From CALMEC01 sp964434425 (lineage in GTDB: Bacteria > Actinomycetota > Thermoleophilia > Miltoncostaeales > Miltoncostaeaceae): DNA of 64,000 nt. A program made the translations under genes and the position numbers. Below, piece by piece: positions 1 through 7,982 of this stretch; the first letter of the stretch is position 1; each line of letters begins with the position of its first letter. The DNA lies in NCBI GenBank assembly GCA_964434425.1, contig CAYSVH010000001.1:248001-312000 (forward strand). The letters run 5' to 3'. A model generated the notes under the pieces. That model was not told the origin of the DNA. It worked only from the letters and a program-made list of their open reading frames with translations, and did not search any database.

Positions 1-424
1 GCGTCATCTCGACACGAACCGTGGTGCCGGAGATCGTGCTCGAGATGGTCATGTGGTCGACGAGCTGCCGGATGATCCATAGTCCTCGGCCCCGGTGATG
101 GATCTTGGGCGGGGGCCGGTGCGGCACCTGCCGGGGATCGAACCCGTTCCCGACGTCCGAGACCGTGAGGACGAGCCGGCCGTCGTACCACGCGACGACG
201 GTGATGGGGGGATTGCCGTGCTCCCGGGCATTGGCCACCAGCTCGTCGAGCGCCAGCACGAGATCCTTCGCCCGGTCCTCGAACCCGTGGACCGAGGCCA
301 TGTGCGTAATCGCATTGCGCAGCGGCGCGATCTCGGACGGGTCGCCGGTGAGGACGGCGCCATATCGGCCGCTCTCGCTCGGGCGCGCACCACTCGGCTT
401 GTGTCGGTCGGTGTCCTCGGACAT
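1..424 (-). CDS. Anti-sigma regulatory factor, RsbW/SpoIIAB-like ATPase (partial)
   Basis: The translation runs off the left edge, so the C-terminus is missing (about 141 residues are visible). It is a HATPase_c_2 domain of the RsbW/BtrW type. The N-box reads DELVANAREHG, the G1 box DVGNGFDP, and the G2-like box GRGLWIIRQLVD. Proteins of this family bind ATP and either sequester a sigma factor or phosphorylate an anti-anti-sigma factor in the cytoplasm. About 25 polar residues precede the domain. The ATG at 424 starts the reading frame, with no strong ribosome site visible in front of it. It is divergent from the L,D-transpeptidase gene. The partner sigma factor or antagonist is not in the window, so the signalling pathway cannot be named. 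Confidence 0.85.
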   Translation of the reverse strand, partial: MSEDTDRHKPSGARPSESGRYGAVLTGDPSEIAPLRNAITHMASVHGFEDRAKDLVLALDELVANAREHGNPPITVVAWYDGRLVLTVSDVGNGFDPRQVPHRPPPKIHHRGRGLWIIRQLVDHMTISSTISGTTVRVEMT

Positions 425-521
425 GGATGTGTGGAGAAGTCAAGCATTTCCCGCGGTCGGCAGATCTCGCCCGTCCGGTGCAGGGGAACCGCGTCCACTG
501 CGGAATGCCCTCTTTCATCGG

Positions 522-527
522 TATCAT
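522..527 (+). promoter_or_regulatory. Possible -10 box (TATCAT) of the L,D-transpeptidase gene
   Basis: TATCAT lies about 36 nt before the GTG start at 564 and fits the TAnnnT actinobacterial -10 pattern. No convincing -35 element is visible. Inference from sequence only. Confidence 0.35.
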
Positions 528-563
528 CGCGCCCGCTTCGATCCGCTCAGGGGGAACCTCAAC

Positions 564-1559
564 GTGCGTCTCGCCTCACGCTTCGCCATCGGATGTGTCG
601 GCCTCGTCTGTGCGGCGGGGGTCGCGCAGGCACAGACGCCGGTACCTCCGCCCGCTCCGCCTCTTCCTCCGGGCGTCTTCGCCGACGGGGTTTCCATCGA
701 CGGGATCCCGGTCGGGGGTGCGACGGTCGCGCAGGCACGGGTCACGCTCCTTCGTGAGCGTGTCGCGCCTCGGATCAAGCCGTTCCGCGTCACGCTGCAG
801 AGGCGGTCGGCGACCATCTCGCCCCAGGCCGCGGGCTACAGCGCCAACATCAACGGAACCATCAACCAGGCCCTGCGGTATGGACGGTCCGTCCCGCTCG
901 ACGGTCCGGTGAACGTTCCGCTCATCCAGACCGTCGACCAGGCCAAGCTCCGAAACGCGCTCGCCAACCGGTCCCGTTCGCTGAACGTCCCGGCGGTCAG
1001 CGCCCGGCTCACCTACAGCAACGCACGGCCGCGCGTCTCCAAGGCGCGCATGGGGACCGCCGTGAACATGGACGTCGCCGTTCCGGCCCTCTCCCGGGTG
1101 CTCGTGCGCCGGACCACCGATCAGATCGGTCTGCCCTTCCGCCGGGTCCGCCCGGCGACCACCACCATCGGTGCGAACATCGTCGTCCATCGCGCCAACC
1201 GCACGCTGACGCTCTATCGGGGCGCCCGTGTCTGGCGGACGTTCCGGGTGGCCGTCGGCACGCCGTCGCACCCGACCCCCCGTGGCAAGTTCCGCATCAT
1301 CAACAAGCAGCGCAACCCCACCTGGATCCCGCCCGACTCCCCGTGGGCGCGGGGCCTGGGTCCGGTGCCCCCGGGATCGGGCAACCCGCTGGGCACGCGC
1401 TGGATGGGCATCAACTCACCGGCCATCGGCATCCACGGGACGCCGGCATCCGGTTCGATCGGGACCGCCGCCTCGCACGGCTGCATCCGGATGTACATCA
1501 ATCAGTCCGAGTGGCTCTTCGAGCGCATCGGCATGGACACCCCGGTGCTGATCGTCTGA
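564..1559 (+). CDS. Secreted L,D-transpeptidase (YkuD domain)
   Basis: 331 residues. The GTG at 564 is chosen because it follows a GGGGGA ribosome site and begins a clear signal peptide (hydrophobic residues about 5-23, ending AQA). A proline-rich stretch and a peptidoglycan-binding-like region (about 35-190) follow. The C-terminal YkuD catalytic domain (about 205-331) carries the hallmark HGTPASGSIG...SHGCIRM, with the catalytic cysteine near residue 307. Such enzymes form 3-3 cross-links in peptidoglycan, or attach proteins to it, outside the membrane, and are beta-lactam-tolerant alternatives to D,D-transpeptidases. It is a stand-alone gene, convergent with hflX. Confidence 0.92.
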   Translation: MRLASRFAIGCVGLVCAAGVAQAQTPVPPPAPPLPPGVFADGVSIDGIPVGGATVAQARVTLLRERVAPRIKPFRVTLQRRSATISPQAAGYSANINGTINQALRYGRSVPLDGPVNVPLIQTVDQAKLRNALANRSRSLNVPAVSARLTYSNARPRVSKARMGTAVNMDVAVPALSRVLVRRTTDQIGLPFRRVRPATTTIGANIVVHRANRTLTLYRGARVWRTFRVAVGTPSHPTPRGKFRIINKQRNPTWIPPDSPWARGLGPVPPGSGNPLGTRWMGINSPAIGIHGTPASGSIGTAASHGCIRMYINQSEWLFERIGMDTPVLIV

Positions 1560-1569
1560 CGCATCCGGG

Positions 1570-1586
1570 CGCCGGGTACCCCGGCG
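1570..1586. terminator. Short GC hairpin between convergent genes
   Basis: CGCCGGG (1570-1576) pairs with CCCGGCG (1580-1586) across a 3-nt loop. It sits 10 bp after the transpeptidase stop and about 60 bp from the hflX stop. There is no T-run, so it is only a weak terminator candidate. Confidence 0.35.
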
Positions 1587-1643
1587 TGAGACCCGATGAT
1601 CGACGTGGGCTCCGGATCGGTCCGGTGCCCGCGTCGCGGTGAG

Positions 1644-2972
1644 CTAGGCGCCGTCCAGCAACGCCGTGCGGATGCGTCGCGCGTGGCTCGGCGGGACGAG
1701 CGCTCGGATGTGCGTGCCGTCCTCACCCGCCTCCTGCGTGATGTCGCGGCCGACGTCGAAGATCGCCGACACCAGTGAGCCCTGTGTGTACGGGATCACC
1801 ACGTCGATGCGCGTGAGGAGCGATCGGCTGAACTCGGCCAGCGCCCGGCGCAGGTCGTCGAGGCCCTCGCCCGTTCGCGCCGAGACCTGCACGGCGTCGG
1901 GCAGCCGGTGGCGGAGTGCGTCGCGCTCGTCCTCCGAGGCCCGGTCGATCTTGTTGAGCACGAGGATGCGGGGTATGTCCGCCGCGCCGATCTCGTCGAG
2001 CACCGTGTCGACGGCCGCCGCCCGTGCCTCGCGCCGGTCGTCCGGTTGGCTGGCGTCCGCCACGTGGAGGATGAGGTTCGCATCGCGCGCCTCGTCGAGC
2101 GTCGAGCGGAACGCCTCCACCAGCTCGTGGGGGAGGTCGCGGATGAACCCGACGGTGTCGGACAGGATGAGCCGCCCGTCCTCGACCTCGAACGTCCGGG
2201 TGGTGGGGTCCAGGGTCTCGAAGAGGGCGTCGTTCACGTTCACGTCGGCGCCCGTCAGAGCGTTCATCAGGCTGGACTTCCCGGCGTTCGTGTAGCCGGT
2301 CAGCGCCACGCGCGGTACGGAGGACGCGAGGCGCTTCTCCCGCATCACCGACCGCGAGCGTTCGAGTTCGCGGAGTCGTCGCCGGAGCGTCGCCATGCGT
2401 GAGCGCAGCATCCGCCGGTCGGACTCGAGCTGCGTCTCACCGGGGCCACGCGTGCCCACGCCGGCGCCGAGGCGCTCAAGGTGCTGCCAGAGTCCCTCCT
2501 GGCGGGCGTAGTTGTACTCGAGCTGCGCCAGCTCGACCTGCAGCTTTCCCTCGGCGCTGTGGGCGTGGAGGGCGAAAATGTCGAGGATCAGGCCGGTGCG
2601 AGCGACGACGCGCTTGTTCAGCCGGTCCTCGAGGATGCGCTGCTGGCTGGCGGAGAGCTCACCCTCCACCGCGACGAGGTTCGGTTTCGTCCGTTTGACG
2701 AGGGCGATGAGCTCCTCGAACCGGCCCTTTCCCAGGAAGGTCCGGGGGTGGGGTGTGTCACGCCGCTGTATGACGGTGTCGGCGACCTCGGCACCGGCCG
2801 TCCGCAGGAGTTCGGCGAACTCCTCCAGCCGGTCGTCGCGTTCGTCGTCGGGCACGTCCATCGACGCGACCACCACGGCGCGTTCGACCGGGAGCGCGGT
2901 GGGGTAGGGGCGCTCCTCGCGCTCCCGTTCCAGTTCGGCCTTGCCGCGGTACGTTCGCTGAAGTTCACCCAT
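1644..2972 (-). CDS. hflX: GTPase HflX
   Basis: 442 residues, the usual length for actinobacterial HflX. The N-terminal HflX domain is followed by the family signature GAGVGTRGPGETQLE (residues 169-183), a coiled helical linker (about 185-215) and the G domain with P-loop GYTNAGKS (226-233), DTVGFI (G3) and NKID (G4). HflX binds the large ribosomal subunit and splits or rescues stalled ribosomes, for example after heat stress. The ATG at 2972 starts MGELQRTYRG. It lies downstream of, and on the same strand as, a lipoprotein gene, separated by 171 bp. Confidence 0.95.
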   Translation of the reverse strand: MGELQRTYRGKAELEREREERPYPTALPVERAVVVASMDVPDDERDDRLEEFAELLRTAGAEVADTVIQRRDTPHPRTFLGKGRFEELIALVKRTKPNLVAVEGELSASQQRILEDRLNKRVVARTGLILDIFALHAHSAEGKLQVELAQLEYNYARQEGLWQHLERLGAGVGTRGPGETQLESDRRMLRSRMATLRRRLRELERSRSVMREKRLASSVPRVALTGYTNAGKSSLMNALTGADVNVNDALFETLDPTTRTFEVEDGRLILSDTVGFIRDLPHELVEAFRSTLDEARDANLILHVADASQPDDRREARAAAVDTVLDEIGAADIPRILVLNKIDRASEDERDALRHRLPDAVQVSARTGEGLDDLRRALAEFSRSLLTRIDVVIPYTQGSLVSAIFDVGRDITQEAGEDGTHIRALVPPSHARRIRTALLDGA

Positions 2973-3143
2973 TCACGAAGAGACTACAAGCCTCGCTCCG
3001 ATCCCGGCTCGACCATGACGGCGCGGCCCTTGGCCCGGCCGAGGCCGATCCGCGTCGACAGCAGGAGCCCTACACCGGGCCGCGGACCCGTCGCCCTCGT
3101 GTCATCCGTGCCTTCCGGCCGGGTTTGTCGCCGTCAGGCCGCG

Positions 3144-3719
3144 TCAGGAGTCACGGGCGGCGATCAACGGTTCCGAGATCAGCTTCATGGTCCGCACCAC
3201 GGTGCGCTCGCTGACGGGACCCGAGGTCTCGACGTAGACGCTCACGTTCTCGACGGCGTAGCTCAGCCAGTACCGGGGAGGGGCGGTCTCGGTCCGCGCC
3301 CCCCGCGATCCCCGGAGCTCGTCGGGGGTCCAGGGGCGGGCGCCGCCACGGATGGGCACGACGTCGGCCACGCCCGCGCCCGTGTTCACCGCCACCATCC
3401 GGTCGCGCCAGCGTGTGGTGAGCACTGTCATCCGCGCCCCGTCAGGCCCCTCCCAACGGCGCATGGCGCCGTCGCGGAAGCCGAGGCTCTCGTACTGGGC
3501 GCGAAGCGTCGCCGCACCCTCCGCCGGCGAGTGGATGGCGACCACCGTGTCCAGGTCCACGCTCGTCGCCGTGTCCGAGAGGGTGAACTCCTCCTGCGTC
3601 GGCAGGATCCGCAGGATCTCGACGAGGTCCACGGCGTCCGTCGTGAAGGTGGCCTCTCGTCCGCATCCCGCGATGAGGAGGACCGCCCCGGCGAGGAGCA
3701 CTGCGAGGCCGCGATTCAC
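3144..3719 (-). CDS. Predicted lipoprotein of unknown function
   Basis: 191 residues from the GTG at 3719, which has a GAGG ribosome site just upstream. An extended reading frame further upstream has no signal-like start. The N-terminus is a lipoprotein signal: a positive NRG, a hydrophobic stretch, and the lipobox LIAGC with the lipidated cysteine at residue 19. The mature part is mixed alpha/beta without a domain I recognise. Repeated short conserved-looking segments (for example YESLGFRDGAMRRWEGPDGA) suggest a globular domain outside the membrane. No enzymatic motif is visible. It precedes hflX on the same strand, but the gap makes co-transcription uncertain. Confidence 0.75.
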   Translation of the reverse strand: MNRGLAVLLAGAVLLIAGCGREATFTTDAVDLVEILRILPTQEEFTLSDTATSVDLDTVVAIHSPAEGAATLRAQYESLGFRDGAMRRWEGPDGARMTVLTTRWRDRMVAVNTGAGVADVVPIRGGARPWTPDELRGSRGARTETAPPRYWLSYAVENVSVYVETSGPVSERTVVRTMKLISEPLIAARDS

Positions 3720-3986
3720 GCCCTCAAGGCTAGATGATCGGTCCCGCGATCTCACGGCGTGGTGTGTGCCTCCGGTGGCGCGTCCGCGCTTCCCATCCAG
3801 TCGCCCGCCCCTGGCCGGCCACCGGACACCTCGGAACGGACACCGCCCCGACCGTCGGTGCCCGGCGGCGGCCCGCGCCATCGGCGACGCGTCCCGCTTC
3901 CGCGACACCGCGGAACCGACCATCCCGTGGCCGGCCGGTTAACAGAGCCACAACCCACCTGACATGCGACACCCGTAGGTCGCGGC

Positions 3987-3992
3987 TACACT
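3987..3992 (+). promoter_or_regulatory. Possible -10 box (TACACT) of htpX
   Basis: TACACT lies 45 nt before the chosen htpX start and matches the TAnnnT pattern. The -35 region is not recognisable. It is in the divergent gap between the lipoprotein and htpX. Confidence 0.4.
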
Positions 3993-4036
3993 TGGCGTCG
4001 TTGCTGCACTCTCCGATGAGAAAGGGATCGGAACGA

Positions 4037-4945
4037 ATGAACCCCACCGGTCATAAGGGCCACAACGGATTGAAGACGTTCGTCCTGATGGCGGCCCTCA
4101 CCGCGCTCCTCGTGGTGATCGGTTTCTTCTTCGGCGGCGCGCGCGGCATGGTTTTCTTCGCCGGCTTCGCCGTGATCATGAACTTCGCCATGTACTGGTT
4201 CAGCGGGTCGATGGCGCTCAAGATGAACAAGGCCCGTCCGGTCAGTCAGGACGAGGCGCCCGAGCTCCATCACATGGTCGCCAGCCTGGCTGCCCGCGCC
4301 GGGGTCCCGAAGCCCGGGGTGTACATCACGCCGTCCCCGCAGCCCAACGCGTTCGCCACCGGCCGCAACCCGAAGCACGCGGCCATCGCATGCACCGAGG
4401 GCATCATGCACGCCCTCTCGCCGCGTGAGCTCGAGGGCGTGATCGCCCACGAGATGGCGCACATCAAGAACCGCGACATCCTCATCGCGAGCATGGCGGC
4501 CATGGTCGCCGGTGCCATCTCGGCCATCGCGAACTTCCTCCAGTTCTCGATGCTGTTCGGCGGCAACCGCGACAACCCGCTCGGCATCATCGGCGCCATC
4601 GCGACCATCATCCTCGCGCCGCTCGCGGCCATGGTCATCCAGATGGCGATCTCCCGTCAGCGTGAGTACATCGCCGATGCCACCGGTGCCGAGTTCCTTC
4701 ACGACGGGAACGCCCTCGCCGACGCGCTCGAGACCCTCGAGCGGGGTGCGCACGCCGTGCCGATGGAGACCAACCCGGCTGCGGCGCCCCTCTACATCGT
4801 GAACCCGCTGTCGGCGGCGGCCAAGGGCAGCCGCGGCGGTATGGCCAGCCTGTTCGCCAGCCACCCGCCCACCGAGGAGCGCGTCCGGCGTCTGCGTCAG
4901 ATGTCGGGATCGTTCGCTCTCCGTATGGACGGCGCGTTCGCCTGA
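4037..4945 (+). CDS. htpX: Membrane zinc metalloprotease HtpX
   Basis: 302 residues from the ATG at 4037, preceded by AAAGGGA; an alternative ATG is at 4016. Two N-terminal membrane segments (about 14-34 and 37-57) are followed by the M48 domain. The zinc motif HEMAH is at 138-142, with the downstream third ligand in RQREYIADATGAE and another hydrophobic pair between them. HtpX degrades misfolded or damaged membrane proteins and is usually heat- or envelope-stress-inducible. It is a single gene followed by a strong hairpin. Family identity is certain; its stress regulation here is inferred. Confidence 0.95.
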   Translation: MNPTGHKGHNGLKTFVLMAALTALLVVIGFFFGGARGMVFFAGFAVIMNFAMYWFSGSMALKMNKARPVSQDEAPELHHMVASLAARAGVPKPGVYITPSPQPNAFATGRNPKHAAIACTEGIMHALSPRELEGVIAHEMAHIKNRDILIASMAAMVAGAISAIANFLQFSMLFGGNRDNPLGIIGAIATIILAPLAAMVIQMAISRQREYIADATGAEFLHDGNALADALETLERGAHAVPMETNPAAAPLYIVNPLSAAAKGSRGGMASLFASHPPTEERVRRLRQMSGSFALRMDGAFA

Positions 4946-4986
4946 CGCGGACACAGGGCCGGCACCCCGCCGGTCGTTGACGTATC

Positions 4987-5010
4987 GACGGCCTCCCTCG
5001 GGAGGCCGTC
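4987..5010 (+). terminator. Hairpin terminator after htpX
   Basis: GACGGCCTCCC (4987-4997) is perfectly complementary to GGGAGGCCGTC (5000-5010), giving a 10-11 bp GC-rich stem. It lies 42 bp after the htpX stop. The following bases (GTCATTTA) are only mildly T-rich. Confidence 0.65.
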
Positions 5011-5090
5011 GTCATTTATGGGTCGGATGCGCCGGCCGTGGGTGAACCGCGCGGCTGGCCCGGTCCTCTTCCCGTCATCGCGCCCGACGC

Positions 5091-5124
5091 GGAGTAGGCC
5101 GCTGGTGCCAGGCACCAGCGGCCT
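5091..5124. repeat. Intergenic palindrome, copy A
   Basis: A perfect palindrome with 14-bp arms (5096-5109 and 5111-5124) around a central A. The core is GGTGCC-A-GGCACC and it is flanked on the left by GGAGTAG. It shares core and flank with the copy 123 bp further on. It lies between htpX and the sensor kinase and contains no gene. Confidence 0.85.
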
Positions 5125-5213
5125 CACCGGTCGGGAGCGACAACGACCCCCGGCACCGAAAATGGCTGCACGTGCCGTGATTTCTCGCGTTCGGCGCGCA
5201 CCTCGGGTGGATC

Positions 5214-5247
5214 GGAGTAGGCCGGCGGTGCCAGGCACCAGCGGCCT
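5214..5247. repeat. Intergenic palindrome, copy B
   Basis: It has the same left flank GGAGTAG and the same core TGCC-A-GGCA as copy A. The arms 5219-5232 and 5234-5247 have two mismatches, and the right arm is identical to that of copy A. A third, degenerate hairpin (GTCGGAG 5268-5274 with CTCCGAC 5291-5297) around a GGGCACCGG core follows 20 bp later. Confidence 0.8.
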
Positions 5248-5361
5248 GCCGCCCCGCGCGGGTACCCGTCGGAGCCCGGGCACCGGCGGACTCCGACGCG
5301 AATCGGCGACGCCGCGCGTTTCACGGCGGCCCCGGAACACCGCCGACGTCGGGCTTCTCGC

Positions 5362-5367
5362 TACTGT
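5362..5367 (+). promoter_or_regulatory. Possible -10 box (TACTGT) of the sensor-kinase operon
   Basis: TACTGT ends 7 nt before an ATG (5375) that opens a short ORF coupled to the kinase gene. Transcription would start at or very near that ATG, giving a leaderless short ORF. No -35 element is evident. Confidence 0.35.
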
Positions 5368-5374
5368 CCCGGTG

Positions 5375-5461
5375 ATGTCCGTACCGAGGTCCCCGGCGGC
5401 CCGCCCGCCCGCCCGCCCGCCGATCGTCACGGTCACCCGTGGCCGTCTCGCCCTGTCATGA
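5375..5461 (+). CDS. Short upstream ORF coupled to the sensor kinase
   Basis: 28 residues, rich in Ala, Pro and Arg. Its TGA (5459-5461) overlaps the kinase ATG (5458) as ATGA, and the kinase start has no ribosome site of its own. A run of five CCGC units (5401-5420) lies inside it and encodes Ala-Arg-Pro-Pro repeats. A leader peptide that feeds ribosomes to the kinase start is plausible but unproven. It could also be a chance frame. Confidence 0.3.
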   Translation: MSVPRSPAARPPARPPIVTVTRGRLALS

Positions 5462-6894
5462 CGCGGCTCATCAAAGAGAACGAGACGATCATCCTGTTCG
5501 CGCAGGGGCTCGTGTTCATGGCTCTGGGGTTCGCCGTCTGGCTCCAGCGACGTCGGTCCACCCGGCTGCGCCTGACCCAGTCACTCAACTGGCTGGCCGG
5601 GTTCGCCGTGGCGGACGCCCTCGCCGTCTGGGGCCACGTCTTCATCCCCATCCAGGAGCGATACGTCCGAGAGGGCGTCATCGACAGCCTCCTCGTCGTC
5701 CGGGGGCTGCTGCAAGTGGCGGCCTTCTTCCTGCTCTTCCAGTTCGGTATACGTCTGCTCGTCGACTCGCGTCGGTCCAAACTCGTCTGGCGTGCGGTGA
5801 GCACGGCGGTCGTGCTGGCCGTCGTCCTGGCGGCAACCCTCCAGGCCCTCGCGTTCGACTGGACCCCCGTGCAGTGGGAGCAGTCCGTTGAGGCCCTGGG
5901 ACGGATCGTGCTCATGGTGCCCGCCGTCGCCGTGGCCGCATGCGGCATGTGGCGACAACGACGAGAGCTCAGCGACGCGGGCTTCTCGGGCATCCGGCGG
6001 TTCGCCGCCGCGATGGCGGTGGGCATCGTCGTCTACGGCCTCGCCGCGCTCCCCCTCGTCGGCGGTCCGTTCTGGGACCCCATCGACGTCGCATCCGACG
6101 GTGAGCGCCTCACCGGCACGGCCATCCACATCTCCGTGATCCGCGGGATCATCGGTCTCGCGCTCTGCTTCTTCGCCATCCGGTTGCTCGAGATCTTCAA
6201 CGTCGAGGAGAAGGAGCAACTGGAGGCCATCGACCGGGCCCGCGCCGTCGCCGAGGAACGCGAACGCTTCGGGCGGGACCTCCACGACGGCACCATCCAG
6301 TCGCTGTACGCCGCGGGTCTGCACCTCGAATCCGTGTCGATGCGGGCGTGCGGCAGCATCCGGGACGAGGTGCGTCAGGTCATCGAGGGACTGAACGAGA
6401 CGATCGGCGGGATACGGGAGTACATCTCGGACCTGCGGCACACCGAGAGCGGCCCCATGCTCCTGGCCGCCAGCCTTCAGGACGTGGCACGGACCTTCGA
6501 GGCCACGACCGGGGTGTCGGTACGCTGCACGGTGAGCGGCCTGAACGAGTCGGGCGAGCTTCCCGCCGAGGTGAACCATCACCTGGAGCAGGTGCTGCGC
6601 GAGGCGCTCTCCAACGCCGCGCGACACGGTCATGCCCGGGAGGTCCAGGTCGACATCCGGTTCGCGCCGGACGAACTGGACCTCGTCATCGTCGACGACG
6701 GGCAGGGAATACCCTCCGAACCACGTCATACGGGCGAGGGGCTCCGTAACATGCAGGAACGAGCCCGACGGCTCGGGGGTCGTGCTGTGATCGGTCGCGC
6801 GGGTACCACGGGTACGCGTGTGGCGGTGGAGATCCCCCTGGACTTCGATGCACCCGAGGAGATCGAATCTCCGGACCAGGAGGCTGTCAGGTGA
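5458..6894 (+). CDS. Membrane sensor histidine kinase, NarL/LiaS family
   Basis: 478 residues. The first 245 residues form about seven hydrophobic segments (starting near 12, 43, 80, 115, 150, 185 and 225), a membrane sensor of unidentified type. A short coiled stretch leads to the HisKA_3 box RFGRDLHDGTIQSLY with the phospho-acceptor His276, then a HATPase_c domain with N-box ALSNAARHGHA, G1 DDGQGIP and G2 GEGLRNM. It would phosphorylate the response regulator encoded immediately downstream, with which it overlaps by 4 bases (GTGA). The ATG at 5458 lacks a clear Shine-Dalgarno sequence; see the upstream ORF. The signal sensed cannot be read from the sequence. Confidence 0.92.
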   Translation: MTRLIKENETIILFAQGLVFMALGFAVWLQRRRSTRLRLTQSLNWLAGFAVADALAVWGHVFIPIQERYVREGVIDSLLVVRGLLQVAAFFLLFQFGIRLLVDSRRSKLVWRAVSTAVVLAVVLAATLQALAFDWTPVQWEQSVEALGRIVLMVPAVAVAACGMWRQRRELSDAGFSGIRRFAAAMAVGIVVYGLAALPLVGGPFWDPIDVASDGERLTGTAIHISVIRGIIGLALCFFAIRLLEIFNVEEKEQLEAIDRARAVAEERERFGRDLHDGTIQSLYAAGLHLESVSMRACGSIRDEVRQVIEGLNETIGGIREYISDLRHTESGPMLLAASLQDVARTFEATTGVSVRCTVSGLNESGELPAEVNHHLEQVLREALSNAARHGHAREVQVDIRFAPDELDLVIVDDGQGIPSEPRHTGEGLRNMQERARRLGGRAVIGRAGTTGTRVAVEIPLDFDAPEEIESPDQEAVR

Positions 6895-7556
6895 GCACAA
6901 CGGACATCATCAGGGTCTTGATCGTCGACGACCATGCGGTCGTGCGGATCGGTCTGCGGTCCCTCCTCGGCCACACCAGCGGCTTCCGCGTGGTGGGCGA
7001 GGCGGCCACCGTGGCCGAGGCCATCTCGGCGGCGGACCAGGCGCGGCCGGATGTCGTCCTCATGGACGTGCGGCTTCCCGACGGCAGCGGTGTGGACGCC
7101 TGCCGTGAGATCAAGAAGTCGCATCCCGAGATCCGCGTGGTGATGCTCACCTCGTATTCCGACGAGGAGGCCATCGTGGGTGCCGTCATGGCCGGGGCCA
7201 ACGGCTACCTGCTCAAGCAGGCCGACTCCGACCAGCTGACCCGGGCCATCCGCGAGGCGGCGGAGGGAGCGTCCTCGCTCGACCCGCGGGCCGCTGGCGC
7301 GCTGCTCAATCAGTTCCGCGAGCTGTCGGCGAAGCAGGCGGAGGCCGAACTCGCCGGCCTCACCGATCGCGAGCGCCGCATGCTCACCCTCATCGCCGAG
7401 GGGTACACCAACCGTGCGATCGGAGATGTGCTGCACCTCTCCGAGAAGACCGTCCGCAATCACGTCAGCCAGCTGCTGCGCAAGCTCGGTTTCCAGCGTC
7501 GCTCACAGGCGGCGGCATGGGCCGGCCAGCGCCGGCTCGAACTCCCCCCCGAATAG
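6891..7556 (+). CDS. Response regulator, NarL/FixJ family (REC + LuxR-type HTH)
   Basis: 221 residues. The receiver domain (about 8-125) has the acidic pair DD at 13-14, the phosphorylatable Asp59 in LMDVRLP, T/S in MLTSYSD and Lys in LLKQADS. The C-terminal LuxR helix-turn-helix (about 155-215) contains LTDRERRMLTLIAEGYTNRAIGD. It starts with a GTG inside the stop of the kinase gene, so the two are translationally coupled and form a two-component pair. Target genes are unknown. The adjacent cupin gene may be in the same transcript. Confidence 0.95.
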   Translation: MSTTDIIRVLIVDDHAVVRIGLRSLLGHTSGFRVVGEAATVAEAISAADQARPDVVLMDVRLPDGSGVDACREIKKSHPEIRVVMLTSYSDEEAIVGAVMAGANGYLLKQADSDQLTRAIREAAEGASSLDPRAAGALLNQFRELSAKQAEAELAGLTDRERRMLTLIAEGYTNRAIGDVLHLSEKTVRNHVSQLLRKLGFQRRSQAAAWAGQRRLELPPE

Positions 7557-7562
7557 GCCGCC

Positions 7563-7910
7563 ATGGGCTCTCCCGCCGATTCCCCGTCCACGGCTCCCGA
7601 GGTCCACTCGCTTGCGGACACCGGTGGACGCGCGGTCCTCTGGGGGCTCGCCACGGAGGACCTCAACGTCAACCTGGTGCAGTGGCCCGCCGGTGAGGGG
7701 GTCGACGCGCACACCAACGCCGAGCGCGACGTCCTCATCGTCGTGGTCGCGGGATCGGGCAGGGTGACCGTCGACGGGGAGCCCGTCGAGGTGTCGGCCG
7801 AGCAGTGTCTCGTCATTCCGCGCGGCGCCGAACGGGTCATCCGAGCGGGGGCCGACGGCATCCGCTATCTCAGCGCACACCGGCGCAGGCCGCCGCTCAC
7901 GCTGTCCTGA
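7563..7910 (+). CDS. Small cupin-domain protein
   Basis: 115 residues folding as a single cupin (about 30-108). The segment VDAHTNAERDVLIVVVAGSG fits cupin motif 1 with a degenerate metal site (H, then E/D, no second His pair), and QCLVIPRGAERVIRAG fits motif 2 with Arg in place of the usual metal-binding His. Metal binding is therefore doubtful, and a small-molecule-binding or sensory role is possible. It begins 6 bp after the response-regulator stop and is probably co-transcribed. The substrate is unknown. Confidence 0.8.
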   Translation: MGSPADSPSTAPEVHSLADTGGRAVLWGLATEDLNVNLVQWPAGEGVDAHTNAERDVLIVVVAGSGRVTVDGEPVEVSAEQCLVIPRGAERVIRAGADGIRYLSAHRRRPPLTLS

Positions 7911-7942
7911 GGGCGGACAAGGGAGGAATACTCCCACCGCCG

Positions 7943-7948
7943 TAGAAT
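7943..7948 (+). promoter_or_regulatory. Possible -10 box (TAGAAT) of the parA-ftsZ operon
   Basis: TAGAAT lies 34 bp before the parA ATG, and an AGGGGTG ribosome site follows at about 7973-7979. A small hairpin (GGGAG 7921-7925 with CTCCC 7931-7935) just upstream may end the previous transcript. Confidence 0.45.
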
Positions 7949-7982
7949 TCGCCAGACGCCAAACTCTCGCCAGGGGTGCGTC

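Larger units (their letters stand above)
4946..5457. other. 512-bp intergenic region between htpX and the sensor kinase
   Basis: Apart from the htpX terminator, two palindromic repeats, a degenerate third hairpin, a promoter-like box and a 28-codon upstream ORF, I see no gene here. Long open frames exist on both strands, but they are Arg/Pro/Gly-rich by-products of base composition. Confidence 0.6.

Noticed and set aside
105..563. N-terminal extension of the L,D-transpeptidase by about 150 codons
   Set aside because: It would bury the signal peptide in the middle of the protein and lies antisense to the anti-sigma gene; GTG 564 has a ribosome site and a proper signal sequence.
2481..3737. 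418-codon plus-strand frame opposite hflX and the lipoprotein gene
   Set aside because: Shadow of two opposite-strand genes with recognisable motifs; no start context or family.
3959..3992. Classic -35/-10 pair (CTGACA with TACACT) before htpX
   Set aside because: The spacer would be about 22 nt, too long for a housekeeping promoter.
5091..5297. CRISPR array
   Set aside because: Only two near-identical units and one degenerate unit, no regular spacers, no cas genes in the window.
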